From the NCBI GenBank assembly GCA_015499985.1, contig JAAAUF010000306.1:1-40998 (forward strand): a stretch of 40,998 bases of DNA, in the 5' to 3' direction. The notes under the pieces are model-generated. The model saw only the letters and a program-made list of their open reading frames with translations, had not been told where the DNA came from and searched no databases. Positions 11,241 to 21,708 of this stretch are shown here, one piece after another (position 1 is the first letter of the stretch; each line of letters starts with the position of its first letter). The translations under genes and the position numbers were made by a program. The stretch is from Haplosporangium gracile. Taxonomy: Eukaryota; Mortierellomycota; Mortierellomycetes; Mortierellales; Mortierellaceae.

Positions 11241-11426
11241 TATAATGAGGAAGCGAGGATGAAATAGTTTTGTTGTAGAGTATTGAAAAGTAAGGTAGAC
11301 GAAGAGAGAAGACCGAAGGGGATGAAGGTGAAGGTAAGAGAGAAAGATAGAAGAAAAGATGAGAGGATGCGTTGATAAGTGGTGATGATGAGAAGAAAGG
11401 AAAGGATTGGAGGCCATGGTCGTGGT

Positions 11427-11434
11427 CTTTTATA
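11427..11434 (-). promoter_or_regulatory. TATA box of the acetate transporter gene
   Basis: The minus strand reads TTTGTATAAAAGACC about 190 bases upstream of the chosen start codon, with a CT-rich leader between. Confidence 0.55.
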
Positions 11435-13590
11435 CAAAGTGGGGATGTGTGTGAGAGGTCGGATGTGCATTTACACCCTGTAAAGGCAGTATACCCAAAT
11501 GGAGGAAGAGCGATATCGCAAAGGCACCGCGACATAAAAAAAAGAAATTACACAGCCAGTCAGTCATCCAGCCAGTGTAAGAGACAGAAGTCATCCAGCC
11601 AGCAACCCCCACTCGGCCAATTCCGTACTACTTCCGACCTTCAGCCTGTCCAGTCCGCCAGTGACCAAACAAAACAGCAATTTTGTCACCTCCGCATCTT
11701 CTTCTCTCGATCGATCCTTTGCCCGATGCTTTGGGAGGACAAAGCACAGAAGAAAAGGAAGAACTAGAAGTCTTTGTTTGTGGATTTGCGTAGCAGACCA
11801 ATGCGAGGCCTATTTTAGACAATTTGTCTGTTCTGTTTGTTTTTTCTCATTTTCTTGCATGATTGTCCTTGTCTCAGATAGTCCGCACACGGCCATTGGG
11901 CCCACTTTTCATTCGTCCGTTTTCTTTTTCTTTACATACTTGACATACAGGTATGCAGGCAGGCGTTTTGTTGCGGGATGATTGTGTATAACTGCTGAAG
12001 CTGCAAATGAAGGAAATGCTTATCGATCCGATCGTTATGCGATTTTTGTGCATCAGGGTCTAGATGCGGTCTCTTTTTTAGTCGCTCATTTTTACACTCA
12101 ATCGTCCTTTGGCATTGCATCGCATTGCTACCGAGAATTGTACAAATATCAATGATTAAAGTACGAACACTCATGATGAAAAATCCGAACTACGGGTTGA
12201 ATACCATTCCTCCCTGGAAGGTCTTTTATCGATACATTGTAACGACGATGGGATAAGACCTGACTGCTGCTCTCTTTGACTGGACGCGAGTTGATTTGTT
12301 TGTTTACAACAGGACGCACAAACCCCTTCGTTATCTCTTCTTCCTGTCATTCGCCTTTTTCCTTCAGTGGAGGTAGCGAGGTAAAGGAAGGGAGAATCAG
12401 GGCAGGACCCTCATTGGGGTCTGTCCGCAACTTACTTCTGTTGATTTTCGAACCATTCGGGTGTGCAGCCTCCTCTCTCCTCCCTTTGCCTGAAATGAAC
12501 CACAAAACACACCTCAAATGGCCGGTTCCACTGCACTGGAAATATTGTAAATCTTCACTCTTCCCCTTAACATTCGACCAAGTGCCGTCCACTTCTTACT
12601 GTACCTCCGAGTGCGGCACTCGGAAGGGAAGCCATTTGGAGAAATAATTTTGGTCAAAAGTCCAAAAGAAGTCAATTTGACCCTATCAACCTCCTCACCC
12701 ACCCCTTCTCTCAACCAGCACCCCACAACTTCAAACCCGAGATTTTGTCTCTTTGATAACATCTCGCCTCGAATCATAACACAGGTAAACCTCACACTGT
12801 GCTGCACGGTTGGTTAAAATCGAAAATAGCTGCAACCTGTTCTTTGTTTCCCGGGTTCAGGCCAAGCCGTTCTGTACTTGTTTTATTATTATCGTCGACA
12901 TCATTACACATAAACTTTTATGTTTTTGTGTTTATCCCTCATACCTTTCACTTATTTACCGTTACCAACATGAATGGACAAGCATTGTTTAGAGGGATCG
13001 ACAATACTCTGAAAATGCCCTTACTTGGACATTTTTCTTTGTTGTTGTCGTTTTCAACTCCTCTCTCGCCTTGGGACAATGACATTCCTTTTGTCTTTGT
13101 GAACAACTCTTTGAGGGTCCAGGTCTAGATGGACTCTAAAACTCTACCATTGAAATGTATGCCGTTGCCGTCAGCGCCATTTCCGCCACAAAGCCTGAGA
13201 ATAAAGATATGGGAAATGGGATGAAGGTGCTCATGCATTGGAAGGGATAGCTTTCACAAAACTAGTCAGTCTCATCTCGGCGAGCACGGGAACACACAGA
13301 CATCATCGATATTTAGCGCCACAATTTTTCTTGTCTCTATTTTCTTCTTTCGGGCACCGTTCGCCGAGCAGAGCAGAGATAATAAAATGTGCGCCATTTG
13401 GACTAGATGGTTAGGGAGGACGTGGGCTGCTTCTGTCCCTGCCGTTGTCAGGGTATTTCTTTGGTTTGGTTCGACGGTGTGCCATGGACTTTCTAAAACT
13501 GGACACAATAAGGTGGTAGAAGAGGGTGTTGCTTAGATTGCAGGAGTGGAGGTAGTGATGTTATTGTCATTCATAATTATTAGATACCAG

Positions 13591-13687
13591 CGCACAGTTT
13601 CTGTCGAACGGACCGACTACGAGATAATAGAGCGACAGATCAGCTGGAAGAGTTGGCCGCTCTGTTCGAGAGCTGGGAGCGGTGTCG
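13591..13687 (+). other. Exon-like orphan segment, possibly a relic
   Basis: The segment is preceded by a CAG acceptor-like site and followed by GTAAGC. Two plus-strand frames stay open through it, one of them reading DQLEELAALFESWERCR, which looks like helical protein sequence. I cannot find partner exons, and the minus strand is also open, so this may be chance or a decayed mobile element. Confidence 0.2.
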
Positions 13688-15243
13688 GTAAGCCACCTTG
13701 ACAAGGGGTGTTCTAATTACCGGGCCAGATGTGCCTGTACGAAAGACTTTACTACTGAAGACCAAAAAAGTAGGTACCAGCCAGGGCCTGCGGATACTTC
13801 ATCACACCTTCGTAGTTTTCTACTAAAGTCAAACAGACATTTCTCCGTCCCGAATTCTGGGATCAGTTCTTCTTTTTTCATCGTGGATTGAAGAAAAAGG
13901 CGAAGTACGTTCTGGACTTGTTTTTGAAAAACTCGGCTTCTTTTCTTTGTGCTGGGGAGGATATGGTTGATGGTAGACGTTATCACATCTTGGTACATAT
14001 ATTGTCATTGGCCAATTGGTTGTTCTTTTGTATTCGTGGTTCTTGAACAGGATCAGGGCGAGGGCGAAAGAGGGCGAGATATGGACTATTCCCACATAGT
14101 AAACAAACCTTAGGGAGGAGACGGCGTCAAGAAGCCACTGAGTGCTTGGTGCAACATAAAAAAATGCAGGAACAGTACCGCCACTTGGGTGTCCTGATTC
14201 TGTGGCTATGGTTTTTTACTAGTTACTTATTCAGCCATATTTAGGCCGCGAATTTTGTCGGCCACGGACGCCAGCGGGGCGCGGGTGGAGTTTTGATGGA
14301 TGCAAAAAAAAAAAAGGTGAGAGCCAAGAACCAGATATACCAAGTCAATTAGTTGTACGCCCACTTTTAATTGTCTCCAATTGAGGGAAAGAACGAATGA
14401 CTCGGCAACGCTTTACGCCCACCTGATCAAATGGACAAGACTTTTCACTTTTGAATGAAGGACGGTTGCACTCTTTCGGGCTCTTTGCAGAAGGGATGTA
14501 TCGCGGTGTCCATTCATTCTGATGTTTATATTCTATGGTAGTTAACATGCATCTCTCCAAGACGGGTGCCTTCATCCAAAGTTTCCTTTCTATTTTTCCA
14601 CGGCCACTCCTGTAGGGAATGGCGATTAAGCTCGTCTAGGGAAAAAAAAAGAAAGCTCACAATGTCTTTCTGAGAGAGACAGTCCGGCTGAAATAAAAGA
14701 TTCATTTTCGGCGAGTCTACTTCACGCGTCAAGAAACTTATTACAGCAATTTATTGCAATCTCATAGCTTAGGCGCTAGGCTCAAGTTGGAGTACAGGTG
14801 CGTGCCCAATTACACATAAGGATGATGACGATGACAGAAGAGATATGAAGGAGTTTGTCTAGCAGAGAAAAAAGTGGAAGAGATAGTTCTGGGGCATACC
14901 CTTCTCCAAAGTGAGGCAGTGTTGAGACAATAAATAGCGCGCCTGCTGCAACCCTTTTTCTTTTTCTTTCCATTCTTCGTCATTGTCTGCATCGCGCCCC
15001 TTCTTTACTCCTTCCTTTCCTTGGTCCTTTTGTCCTTTTTCCTGCTTTTCTTTTTTTCTTTTTTTCTTTTTTTTTTATACCCCTTTCTCGCTTTCTTGGG
15101 AACCCACACTTCTCTTCTCCCCTTCTCAGTAATTTTCTTTTACGACTCATTCATCTCTTTTCTCTTCTTGGTCTCCACTTTCTCATTCACTAAAGACCTC
15201 GCAAAACAGCGCAGTACCCGCCCGCGTTCAGATCACTAAAAGA

Positions 15244-16932
15244 ATGTCGCAAACAACAGAACGACAGCCAGACGGACGTCGTCGTCGTCTCTGGACAGCC
15301 CTCATGGCCTGCTTCATCCTCATTCAAGTCCTCATCCTCCTCTTCCACAACCCCACCTCCGCCATCCAATCCGCATTCTCTCGCCTCACACCCACTTCCT
15401 TCCCCTCCCCCAAATCAACGACAGGAGAAAGTGCACACCACCCAGACGCGAAGAGGCTATCAGTAAAGGACCTTGCAGAACTGGACAAGCTCACGGAATA
15501 TATTGTCCAAATCGAGGCCGATAGGGTGTTTAGTAATTCGAGGCTGGGGTATATCCAGGGGACTCGGTGGAGAGGTGGGCAGGGTGCACAAGGTGAGTTG
15601 GCGGTAGAGCAGGTTCGGTTGATTCGGGAGCAGATTCAGTGTTGGACCCAGCATGGGTCTTGGGTTCGTCAGGATGGGAGTCAAACGAGTAGTAGCAACA
15701 ACAATGGGACAACGACGGGACCGTGGGCGGCAAGAAGGCATAGTGGCGATGCAAGGTTTGGGCAGTGCGATGCGAAATTGATGGCGGCGTTGGACAAGGA
15801 TGCGAGTAAGGTGGCTGAGGGAGGAGACAGAGACCAAGCTTTGAAGGGTGACTTTTATCTGGGCGATTATGACCAGCTGAATGATCGGTATATTGTTCGG
15901 GAGGCCGTCAAGTGGAAGTGGATCCCTGACGAGAGTATTTGTGGACCCGTCAATATTGGAGGACAAGTGGGACAAGGAGGAGGACAAGAACAGGGAGCAG
16001 GAGAACCGACGGCAATGGGATTCGGAGACGAGCGGTCGATCTATCAGTCGTTCGACACCGAAAAGTTCTGCGAGTCGCTTCAAAACCGCAATATCCTTGT
16101 TGTGGGCGACTTGACGCAGTATCAGCTCCATGACGTTATCCTCTCGGCGACCAATACGGAGTATTCTTGTCATGGCGAAATGGGATGTCTCCACCGACGG
16201 CCTCACCCCTTATGTAATCTGAACCGGGACCAGGGGATCGATATTGTCGATGCGGCCGAGACGGACGGCGAGTTGATCAAGCCGCCCTATCTCAAGTTCG
16301 TCCGGAACGACATCATCTCTGTCCCCTGGGCGGTCGACCCCGACTCGAACGAGTTCCCTCTTGGATCGACAATTGAACAGACTTGGGCGACACCCGAGAT
16401 GATTAGAGAATACAGGATTGTGTTGTTGAACCGGGGTTTATTCTGGAGGAACGATGATAAGTTCTTGATGGAGTTGGTCTTTACGATCAAGTATATCTGG
16501 AAGTTCTTTTCAAAGACCATGATTATTTACAGGGCAACACATCCAGTGTTCAATTGTACGGTCCTCAAGGAGAAGAATGAAGATAGTGCACTTGCTGGAC
16601 CAGACGGACGGGATTCGATCTTTGAAGGCACTCTACTCCAACAGCCCCTGACCACCGCTCCAGGACGACGACAAGCATACAGGTCTTCTCCCACAGATTC
16701 GACGACGCAGACGACGGGATTCCGACCAACGCTTGCAGATGTGCAACGACAGAACCGAATGGCCAAGGCGATTGTTGAAGCTGCGGGAGGGATCTTTTTG
16801 GATACAGAGGACATGTTTGCGAAACGACCAGATGGACGAATGGGCGACGGTGACTGTGCCCGGTTCTGTGCTCCTGGACCACTGGATGCCTATGCCGACC
16901 TCCTCTACAACACCTTTCGTATCCTTGTGTAG
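15244..16932 (+). CDS. PC-esterase/SGNH-like type II membrane protein
   Basis: One exon, 562 residues. A basic N terminus (RRRRLW) precedes a single hydrophobic segment (ALMACFILIQVLILLF, about residues 19-34), suggesting a type II Golgi or ER membrane anchor with the rest in the lumen. The C-terminal half resembles the PC-esterase fold of the plant TBL and animal NXPE/CASD1 type. It has NILVVGDLTQYQLHD at the position of the GDS block, a conserved NDIISVPW strand, and DGDCARFCAPGPLDAY at the position of the terminal DxxH block. Family enzymes transfer or remove acetyl groups on sugars. Here the nucleophile position is Leu290 (GDL) and the His position is Arg540 (DCAR), so catalysis by the usual triad looks unlikely. 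The fold assignment is inferred from motif order. Confidence 0.6.
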   Translation: MSQTTERQPDGRRRRLWTALMACFILIQVLILLFHNPTSAIQSAFSRLTPTSFPSPKSTTGESAHHPDAKRLSVKDLAELDKLTEYIVQIEADRVFSNSRLGYIQGTRWRGGQGAQGELAVEQVRLIREQIQCWTQHGSWVRQDGSQTSSSNNNGTTTGPWAARRHSGDARFGQCDAKLMAALDKDASKVAEGGDRDQALKGDFYLGDYDQLNDRYIVREAVKWKWIPDESICGPVNIGGQVGQGGGQEQGAGEPTAMGFGDERSIYQSFDTEKFCESLQNRNILVVGDLTQYQLHDVILSATNTEYSCHGEMGCLHRRPHPLCNLNRDQGIDIVDAAETDGELIKPPYLKFVRNDIISVPWAVDPDSNEFPLGSTIEQTWATPEMIREYRIVLLNRGLFWRNDDKFLMELVFTIKYIWKFFSKTMIIYRATHPVFNCTVLKEKNEDSALAGPDGRDSIFEGTLLQQPLTTAPGRRQAYRSSPTDSTTQTTGFRPTLADVQRQNRMAKAIVEAAGGIFLDTEDMFAKRPDGRMGDGDCARFCAPGPLDAYADLLYNTFRILV

Positions 16933-17096
16933 TCTTTTATTTTTTTCGTATTTATCGCTTTAGATACCAACTCATTTTTTTTTTTGTACATTACATTTTA
17001 TTTTAAATCATCTGTTCATGGAAACGGAAAAAAAGGTATATTTGGCTGTTGATGTTGCGTGTGTACAATGTGCTGTAAGAGTACTTGAAAGGGAAA
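16933..17096. other. Very short convergent spacer
   Basis: Only 164 bases separate two facing stop codons, so the 3' untranslated regions of the PC-esterase-like gene and the minus-strand membrane protein gene must nearly touch or overlap. Confidence 0.7.
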
Positions 17097-17979
17097 TTAG
17101 GAGACGGCGAGGGGCATGGGGATGGTCTGCATGGGCTCTGGAGGAGCATGCTGATGCTGTGTATTTAAAACACCCTCGTCCTCTTCTTCCTCTTCCTCCT
17201 CTGCAACATCTGCGGTGGGCGATTCGTGATCTTGCTCGTTGTCGCTGGAGAGGGAGATGGTTGAGGGTAACGTGTGTTGGGAGATAGGTCTTGTGCTGGT
17301 TCCAGTGGATTCTTCTTCTTCAGGTCCATCGACCACCACAACAATTTGCACCCGATCCTGTTCCTGTGTCTGTTGTGGTTCATGTGCGACGTGTCCACCG
17401 TACTCTAATCCCAACCCCACCATCGGCATACCACCACCTTGCGCAGAAAAAGAACCAGAAGCAGACGAACTTCCTTCAATGGTAACAGGAGCAAGACGGG
17501 GGCTGGTTACCGGTGTAGAATCCCGAGAGCCAGAGTAAGAAGTCGAATGCCTCAACAACGAGTGCATCCTCTGCATCAACGCCTTGGACGACTCTCCTAG
17601 TGTAGAAGCCCTCGCCCTCAGTCCTCCTCCTCCTCCTGGTGAGCGTCTAGATGACTTGGTGGTTGTAGTAGTTTCGAACATCAGGAGTGGGGATGAGGAA
17701 TGGCTTCCGGAGAGGGAAGATGTTGAAGGACTTCGATCTTGTAATCGAATAATACTGCCGTTGTCTCGTTCGTAGTGGTCCCAGGACGATCGTGAGGAGA
17801 AGGAAGCTGGGCTGAGAGCTTGAGGAGATCCCGACACAGAGTTGTCGTAGAGGGCTCGGGAGCGTTGGTGATGTTCCAGATGATGTTCATGTGGAACATC
17901 TGACGGGAACTCAAGTGAGTACCGAGGCGTCTTTGGAAGCTGCTCCTCCCCTTCTTCTCCTCCCTCCATCTGCCGCTGC

Positions 17980-18022
<43 letters not shown>

Positions 18023-19036
18023 GAAGCTGGCTCTGAAGTTGCTGCAAAAACGACTGGTTCGGTGACTGTGACGAAGAAGGATGAGAAAAGGTGTGGGCAC
18101 GGAGACGGCCATGTCCAAAGTAATCGTCCTGCACCTGCTGATGGTGGTGGCCATCCTCGGAGTGTGGGGTGAACGGCGAAGACACAGAGTATGGAGAGTG
18201 GGTGGAAGGGTGATAGAGTGGAGACCTATCTACAACGACGTTGGGGACGTCGTAGGAGGGTGGTGCGCGGACACGGGCTAGGTTCAACATCTCTTGGTTG
18301 ATGGGTCGGGGGACTGAGCCTGACGAGGATGTTAAAAAGATTGAGGAGGGTGTTGTGGGGCGGGAGGATAATGACATGCCCACCGCTGCAGGGGGTGGTG
18401 GTGTAGGCATGGTTGCAAGGTCAAAGTACCCTTCTCCTCCGACTCCTGGTCCTGAAGTGTTAAGTACTCTCGGGGTTGTTGATCCTTCTTCTGTTCCTGC
18501 ATTAACTTCGATGGCTGGAGAGAATAACATGATAGGATGCTCGCTTGTACTGTTGTTGGTCATCAATGGGCTCTCGGGTGGTGCTCGAGCAGTGTTGCCG
18601 TTGCCTTGGCCGAAAAGGGGATCGTCCTCGGGCGGGACTAACATAGCCTCATCCAAGGAAGCAGAGTGGACAAAGATGGGCTGCACTGGAGGCAAAACAT
18701 CAGGTGGCAGTTCATGTTCATAAATGCAGACCGGATCCAATTCATGGTCGATATAAAACGGCGGCAAGTTCAAATCTATTAACCAGGTGTTGCAAAACAA
18801 CAACAACGCATCAGTCGATTGTACAGAACTACAAGTTTGTACGCAGTTAAATGCAGAATTTGAAGTCAAGCAACCTATTTACCTGCAACTTGCTGGAGTC
18901 GTTCATGGGTCTGTTGCTCGTGGGCGACTTTGACTAGCCTGTCTTGGCGGTATTTGCGATAGAGGATCCCGCCGCTGACTCCCAGCAGGACGATACAGCC
19001 GATTGCAATCCCAAAGTACATGCCCAACGCTGACAT
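17097..19036 (-). CDS. Single-pass membrane protein with long disordered Ser/Pro/Gln-rich tail
   Basis: Exons 19036-18883 and 18775-17097 (intron GTAAAT ... AATAG, 107 nt) give 610 residues. Exon 1 encodes a hydrophobic stretch near the N terminus (MYFGIAIGCIVLLGVSGGIL) followed by the basic YRKYRQDR, so the long remainder is probably cytoplasmic. After a short motif LNLPPFYIDHELDPVC the protein is low complexity: Ser, Pro, Thr, a run of 16 Gln, and acidic Glu stretches near the end. I do not recognise a domain. The reading frame stays open upstream of the first ATG to an AG at 19063 (APNTQNNK precedes the Met), so an unseen upstream exon with an extracellular part is possible. I could not find one. 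Confidence 0.7.
17976..18023 (-). repeat. CAA/CAG trinucleotide repeat coding poly-Gln
   Basis: Fourteen CAA and two CAG codons in a row (read on the minus strand) encode sixteen glutamines inside the membrane protein gene. A nearly pure CAA tract is prone to length change. Confidence 0.9.
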
Positions 19037-20688
19037 CTTGTTGTTCTGTGTGTTGGGTGCGTCTGAGAAAGAGACTAGTGAATGTGTGAGCCCAAGTTGA
19101 ATAGAAGGAAAATAAGGCCGTCGGCGAAGTCGTTACAGGGGATGGAAGGGGGTAGTAGAATATGCAACGAGATGGTCAGGTCAAGGAGGTTTTGGTAGAG
19201 GCGAGAGAGAGAGAGAAAAGGTCGTCGCTAATTCGAATAGGAAAAGGATCGTTATCGAAAGTATGAAGAGTGAATGGTATAAGTGCTTAGTCGAGAGAAG
19301 AAACATACAGGAGTGAAAGAAGTGGGGGAAACAGGATGAGTGGATGAAAAGAAGAGTGAAAAAAGGGCGGAACGGAAAATAGAGAAGAAGAGAAGGAAAA
19401 GGAAAAAACATAGTGTGCTGTGGAAGCTCGTTCTTTACAAAGGGGAAGGTGTTATTCTTTGTTTTGTTCCCTCTCCCGGATACCGTTGAACAAACAACAA
19501 AAACAACAAAAACAACAACGAAAAAAAAGCTTCTACCCACTCACCCAGGGAGTGAGGCAGGCAAGTAGTGTTGCTTCCAACTTTTTGCTTGAGTTTCGAC
19601 TCATTTGGTTGTTCTTTTTTCTAGCTCCGTACTGGGTTGGCCTGGATGGCCTGGACTGGGGACTGTGGTGTATGAAAAAGGAAAGGCCCGTTATGGGCTG
19701 GCACTGCTTGTTGTTGTTTGTTGATGACTCGACCTATGGCTTTGTCAACGGTCCCAATTGGCTTCAAGAATAATGAATAAGAAGATGGAGAGGAAGAAGG
19801 GATGATCTGCACCCTGGCCAATAGTAGTATACTGACATATCCAGGCTTTGTTTTGATGGTGTGAGTACGAGTTAAGGGGATCGCAAGCCCTCCTACTCAG
19901 ACACGGGTGAGAAGAGGTCTCTTGGCAACTTGCCCGAGGGTGCCATGTCAATTGTGTGGATGATCATTACGGCCTCTCAAGTCTCAATGAAGACGTGAAC
20001 CATTCCAATGTTTCTTCGATTCATCTACCTGGACGATACAGTCTAGACTGACTTTACTGTACTTGTCGGCTTGAACGCCCATTCTTCCCTTGTCAGTTCG
20101 GTCAGAAGGATGGAACGAAAATGCAGGGTAATCATGGAATGCGAACACGACCAATCACTCCAAACAAACGGCATTAAAAAGTGCGGTCGACAGTTATTTT
20201 GCAAGCAAAAAGAAGGGCTCTCTTTGTTTACTTCATAGCCTTTCTTTTTGCCCTTCATCATCCGTTCCCAGTTTGGAAAGGTCGCTGCCTGTGGACAAGG
20301 AGAGCCGAATGAGGGGAAGAGAAGAGGAAAGGGTCTCTACATCTCTTGGACCAATTTAACATGCCATCGTTAGCCTCAACAACGGATAAAGAGACAAACG
20401 GACGCAACGGACAGGAGGACCGTGGACACGAGACATTGATGGAAATGACAGCACCCAGGCCATGGATATACTTCATCGATCGTATGCTCCATTCCACCAT
20501 CGAAATCGAATGAATGATGCTCTTACTTTTATCGTCTTTACTCCAAGCAAGTTTTTCCTCATTAACAATTACCCATACTTCACTTTTCTCATAAATACTC
20601 CCCTCTTCCTTCTCTCTCCTTCATTCATCCACTTCTTCACCGCCTCATCGCCCTACTCACTCACTACCGCCAAACAAACAGCGAAAAA
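19037..20688. other. Divergent spacer without recognised gene
   Basis: About 1.65 kb between the membrane protein gene and the small Ser/Thr/Pro-rich gene. The left part is purine-rich on the plus strand, as expected for a CT-rich leader of the minus-strand gene. A run of AACAACAAAA units lies at about 19490-19525. No coding segment is convincing. Confidence 0.5.
20591..20597 (+). promoter_or_regulatory. TATA-like box ATAAATA
   Basis: ATAAATA lies 98 bases upstream of the 20689 start codon and is followed by a CT-rich leader, a usual promoter layout in this window. Confidence 0.45.
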
Positions 20689-21009
20689 ATGTCGTCCGTC
20701 AGCGTCCAGCCAACAGCAGTGCCCTCGCAGTCTCATTCCCTGGCCCCGGGCCCAGTCATCACCTCCAGCATCATCTCCGCCCTCCCCTCGCTTTCACCCT
20801 CATCCTCCCCAATCGTCTCGGGTATCATGCCCCCAGTCATCACTGGCACTGGCTTGCCTTCTGGAGGCTCAGGATCACTCCCCACCACTGCATCCCCTAC
20901 CGCAACCCCTTCGACTCCCTCTTCCGCGTCGTCGACCTATACCCAGAAGAAACTTTCACTCGCTCTTGCGCTTATGGTCTTCCTTCCTGCCGTTATCAAC
21001 GCCTTCTAG
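20689..21009 (+). CDS. Small Ser/Thr/Pro-rich protein with hydrophobic C terminus
   Basis: This single exon encodes 106 residues. About 85 residues are Ser, Thr, Pro and Ala rich, and the last 19 are hydrophobic (LSLALALMVFLPAVINAF), preceded by YTQKK. There is no N-terminal signal peptide, so it could be a tail-anchored protein; a GPI-anchored protein would need a signal sequence not seen here. I recognise no family. Support for a real gene comes from the upstream TATA-like box and CT-rich leader, the good ATG context (GCGAAAAAATG), and the marked preference for C-ending codons such as ATC, TCC and GTC. Confidence 0.6.
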   Translation: MSSVSVQPTAVPSQSHSLAPGPVITSSIISALPSLSPSSSPIVSGIMPPVITGTGLPSGGSGSLPTTASPTATPSTPSSASSTYTQKKLSLALALMVFLPAVINAF

Positions 21010-21708
21010 ACTACATACATCGCCAACGGACATGGGAGTGGCATGGGATTCTTGTATCCTTCTCTTTTTTCATATTTTGGTCCTTAGGCTGATGTAATAG
21101 TAATAGTCGACCGTACCTTTTTGACCAAGATAATTAAAGTGTAATTTATTCTACACTCCTTTTCGCGAAAAATATAAGGGCGTTATTCAGTCCATCTGTG
21201 ATTTCCGTTTTACCTTATCCTCGCAGAGCTTGCGACTGAACGAGAGGTTGGGCAGTATGCGATCCGTAAAGCCCAACAGATATAAAGATAGACTGAATAA
21301 TACCCTTATATTTTTTGATTCAGTAAAAAATGCATTTTTTCACAAAAAGGAGTGTAGAATAGAAAAACTAACAAACAAGAGTACGCCAATTCAATTGCTC
21401 CCTTCATGCCATTACAGGGTGAGAAGTTCAGTGAAAATGGGTTATTAATGAGAAAAAAAAATGTATGATAGAAATTGAAGAACGAAATGCACAGAGAGAG
21501 ATAGGAAGAAAACCAAAAAATAATGAAGATACTGCTGTCTATGTCGTGAATGTCGTCAATTTCATCAAGTCATGATCAAAGAAAAGAAAGAAAAATAGAA
21601 GAGGATAAGGTAGGGGGATATGCAATGAGTGGAGGAAAAAAATGTAAAATGTGTTTCTTTTTTTGTACAGTCGGAAGATCGGGGAGGAAGAGGTGTCAGA
21701 CAAGGAGT
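21010..21708. other. Convergent spacer containing a MITE-like element
   Basis: Between the small gene and SHMT. Most of the left half is the inverted-repeat element at 21149-21359. The right half is A-rich 3' sequence of SHMT. Confidence 0.6.
21149..21359. mobile_element. MITE-like element with TA target duplications
   Basis: The outer arms are inverted copies beginning TTCTACACTCCTTTT and are flanked on both sides by TA. Further in, a second block (AAAAATATAAGGG, two differing bases, TTATTCAGTC) is also repeated in inverted order at 21168-21192 and about 21290-21318. The right arm carries roughly 24 extra bases between the two blocks. TA duplications and long imperfect terminal inverted repeats are typical of non-autonomous Tc1/mariner-type elements. 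The element has no coding capacity at 211 bp. Confidence 0.75.

Larger units (their letters stand above)
11241..15243. other. Four-kilobase divergent spacer without recognised gene
   Basis: The left end holds the acetate transporter promoter, and the right end a CT-rich tract (15000-15200) that is probably the leader of the next gene. Between them I see a short direct repeat of AGTCATCCAGCCAG (about 11570 and 11590), a near-palindrome CCGAGTGC-G-GCACTCGG at about 12608-12624, and a GC-rich patch at about 14240-14290 in otherwise AT-rich sequence. An exon-like 97-base segment lies at 13591-13687. Open frames are short and unrecognised. Confidence 0.5.
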
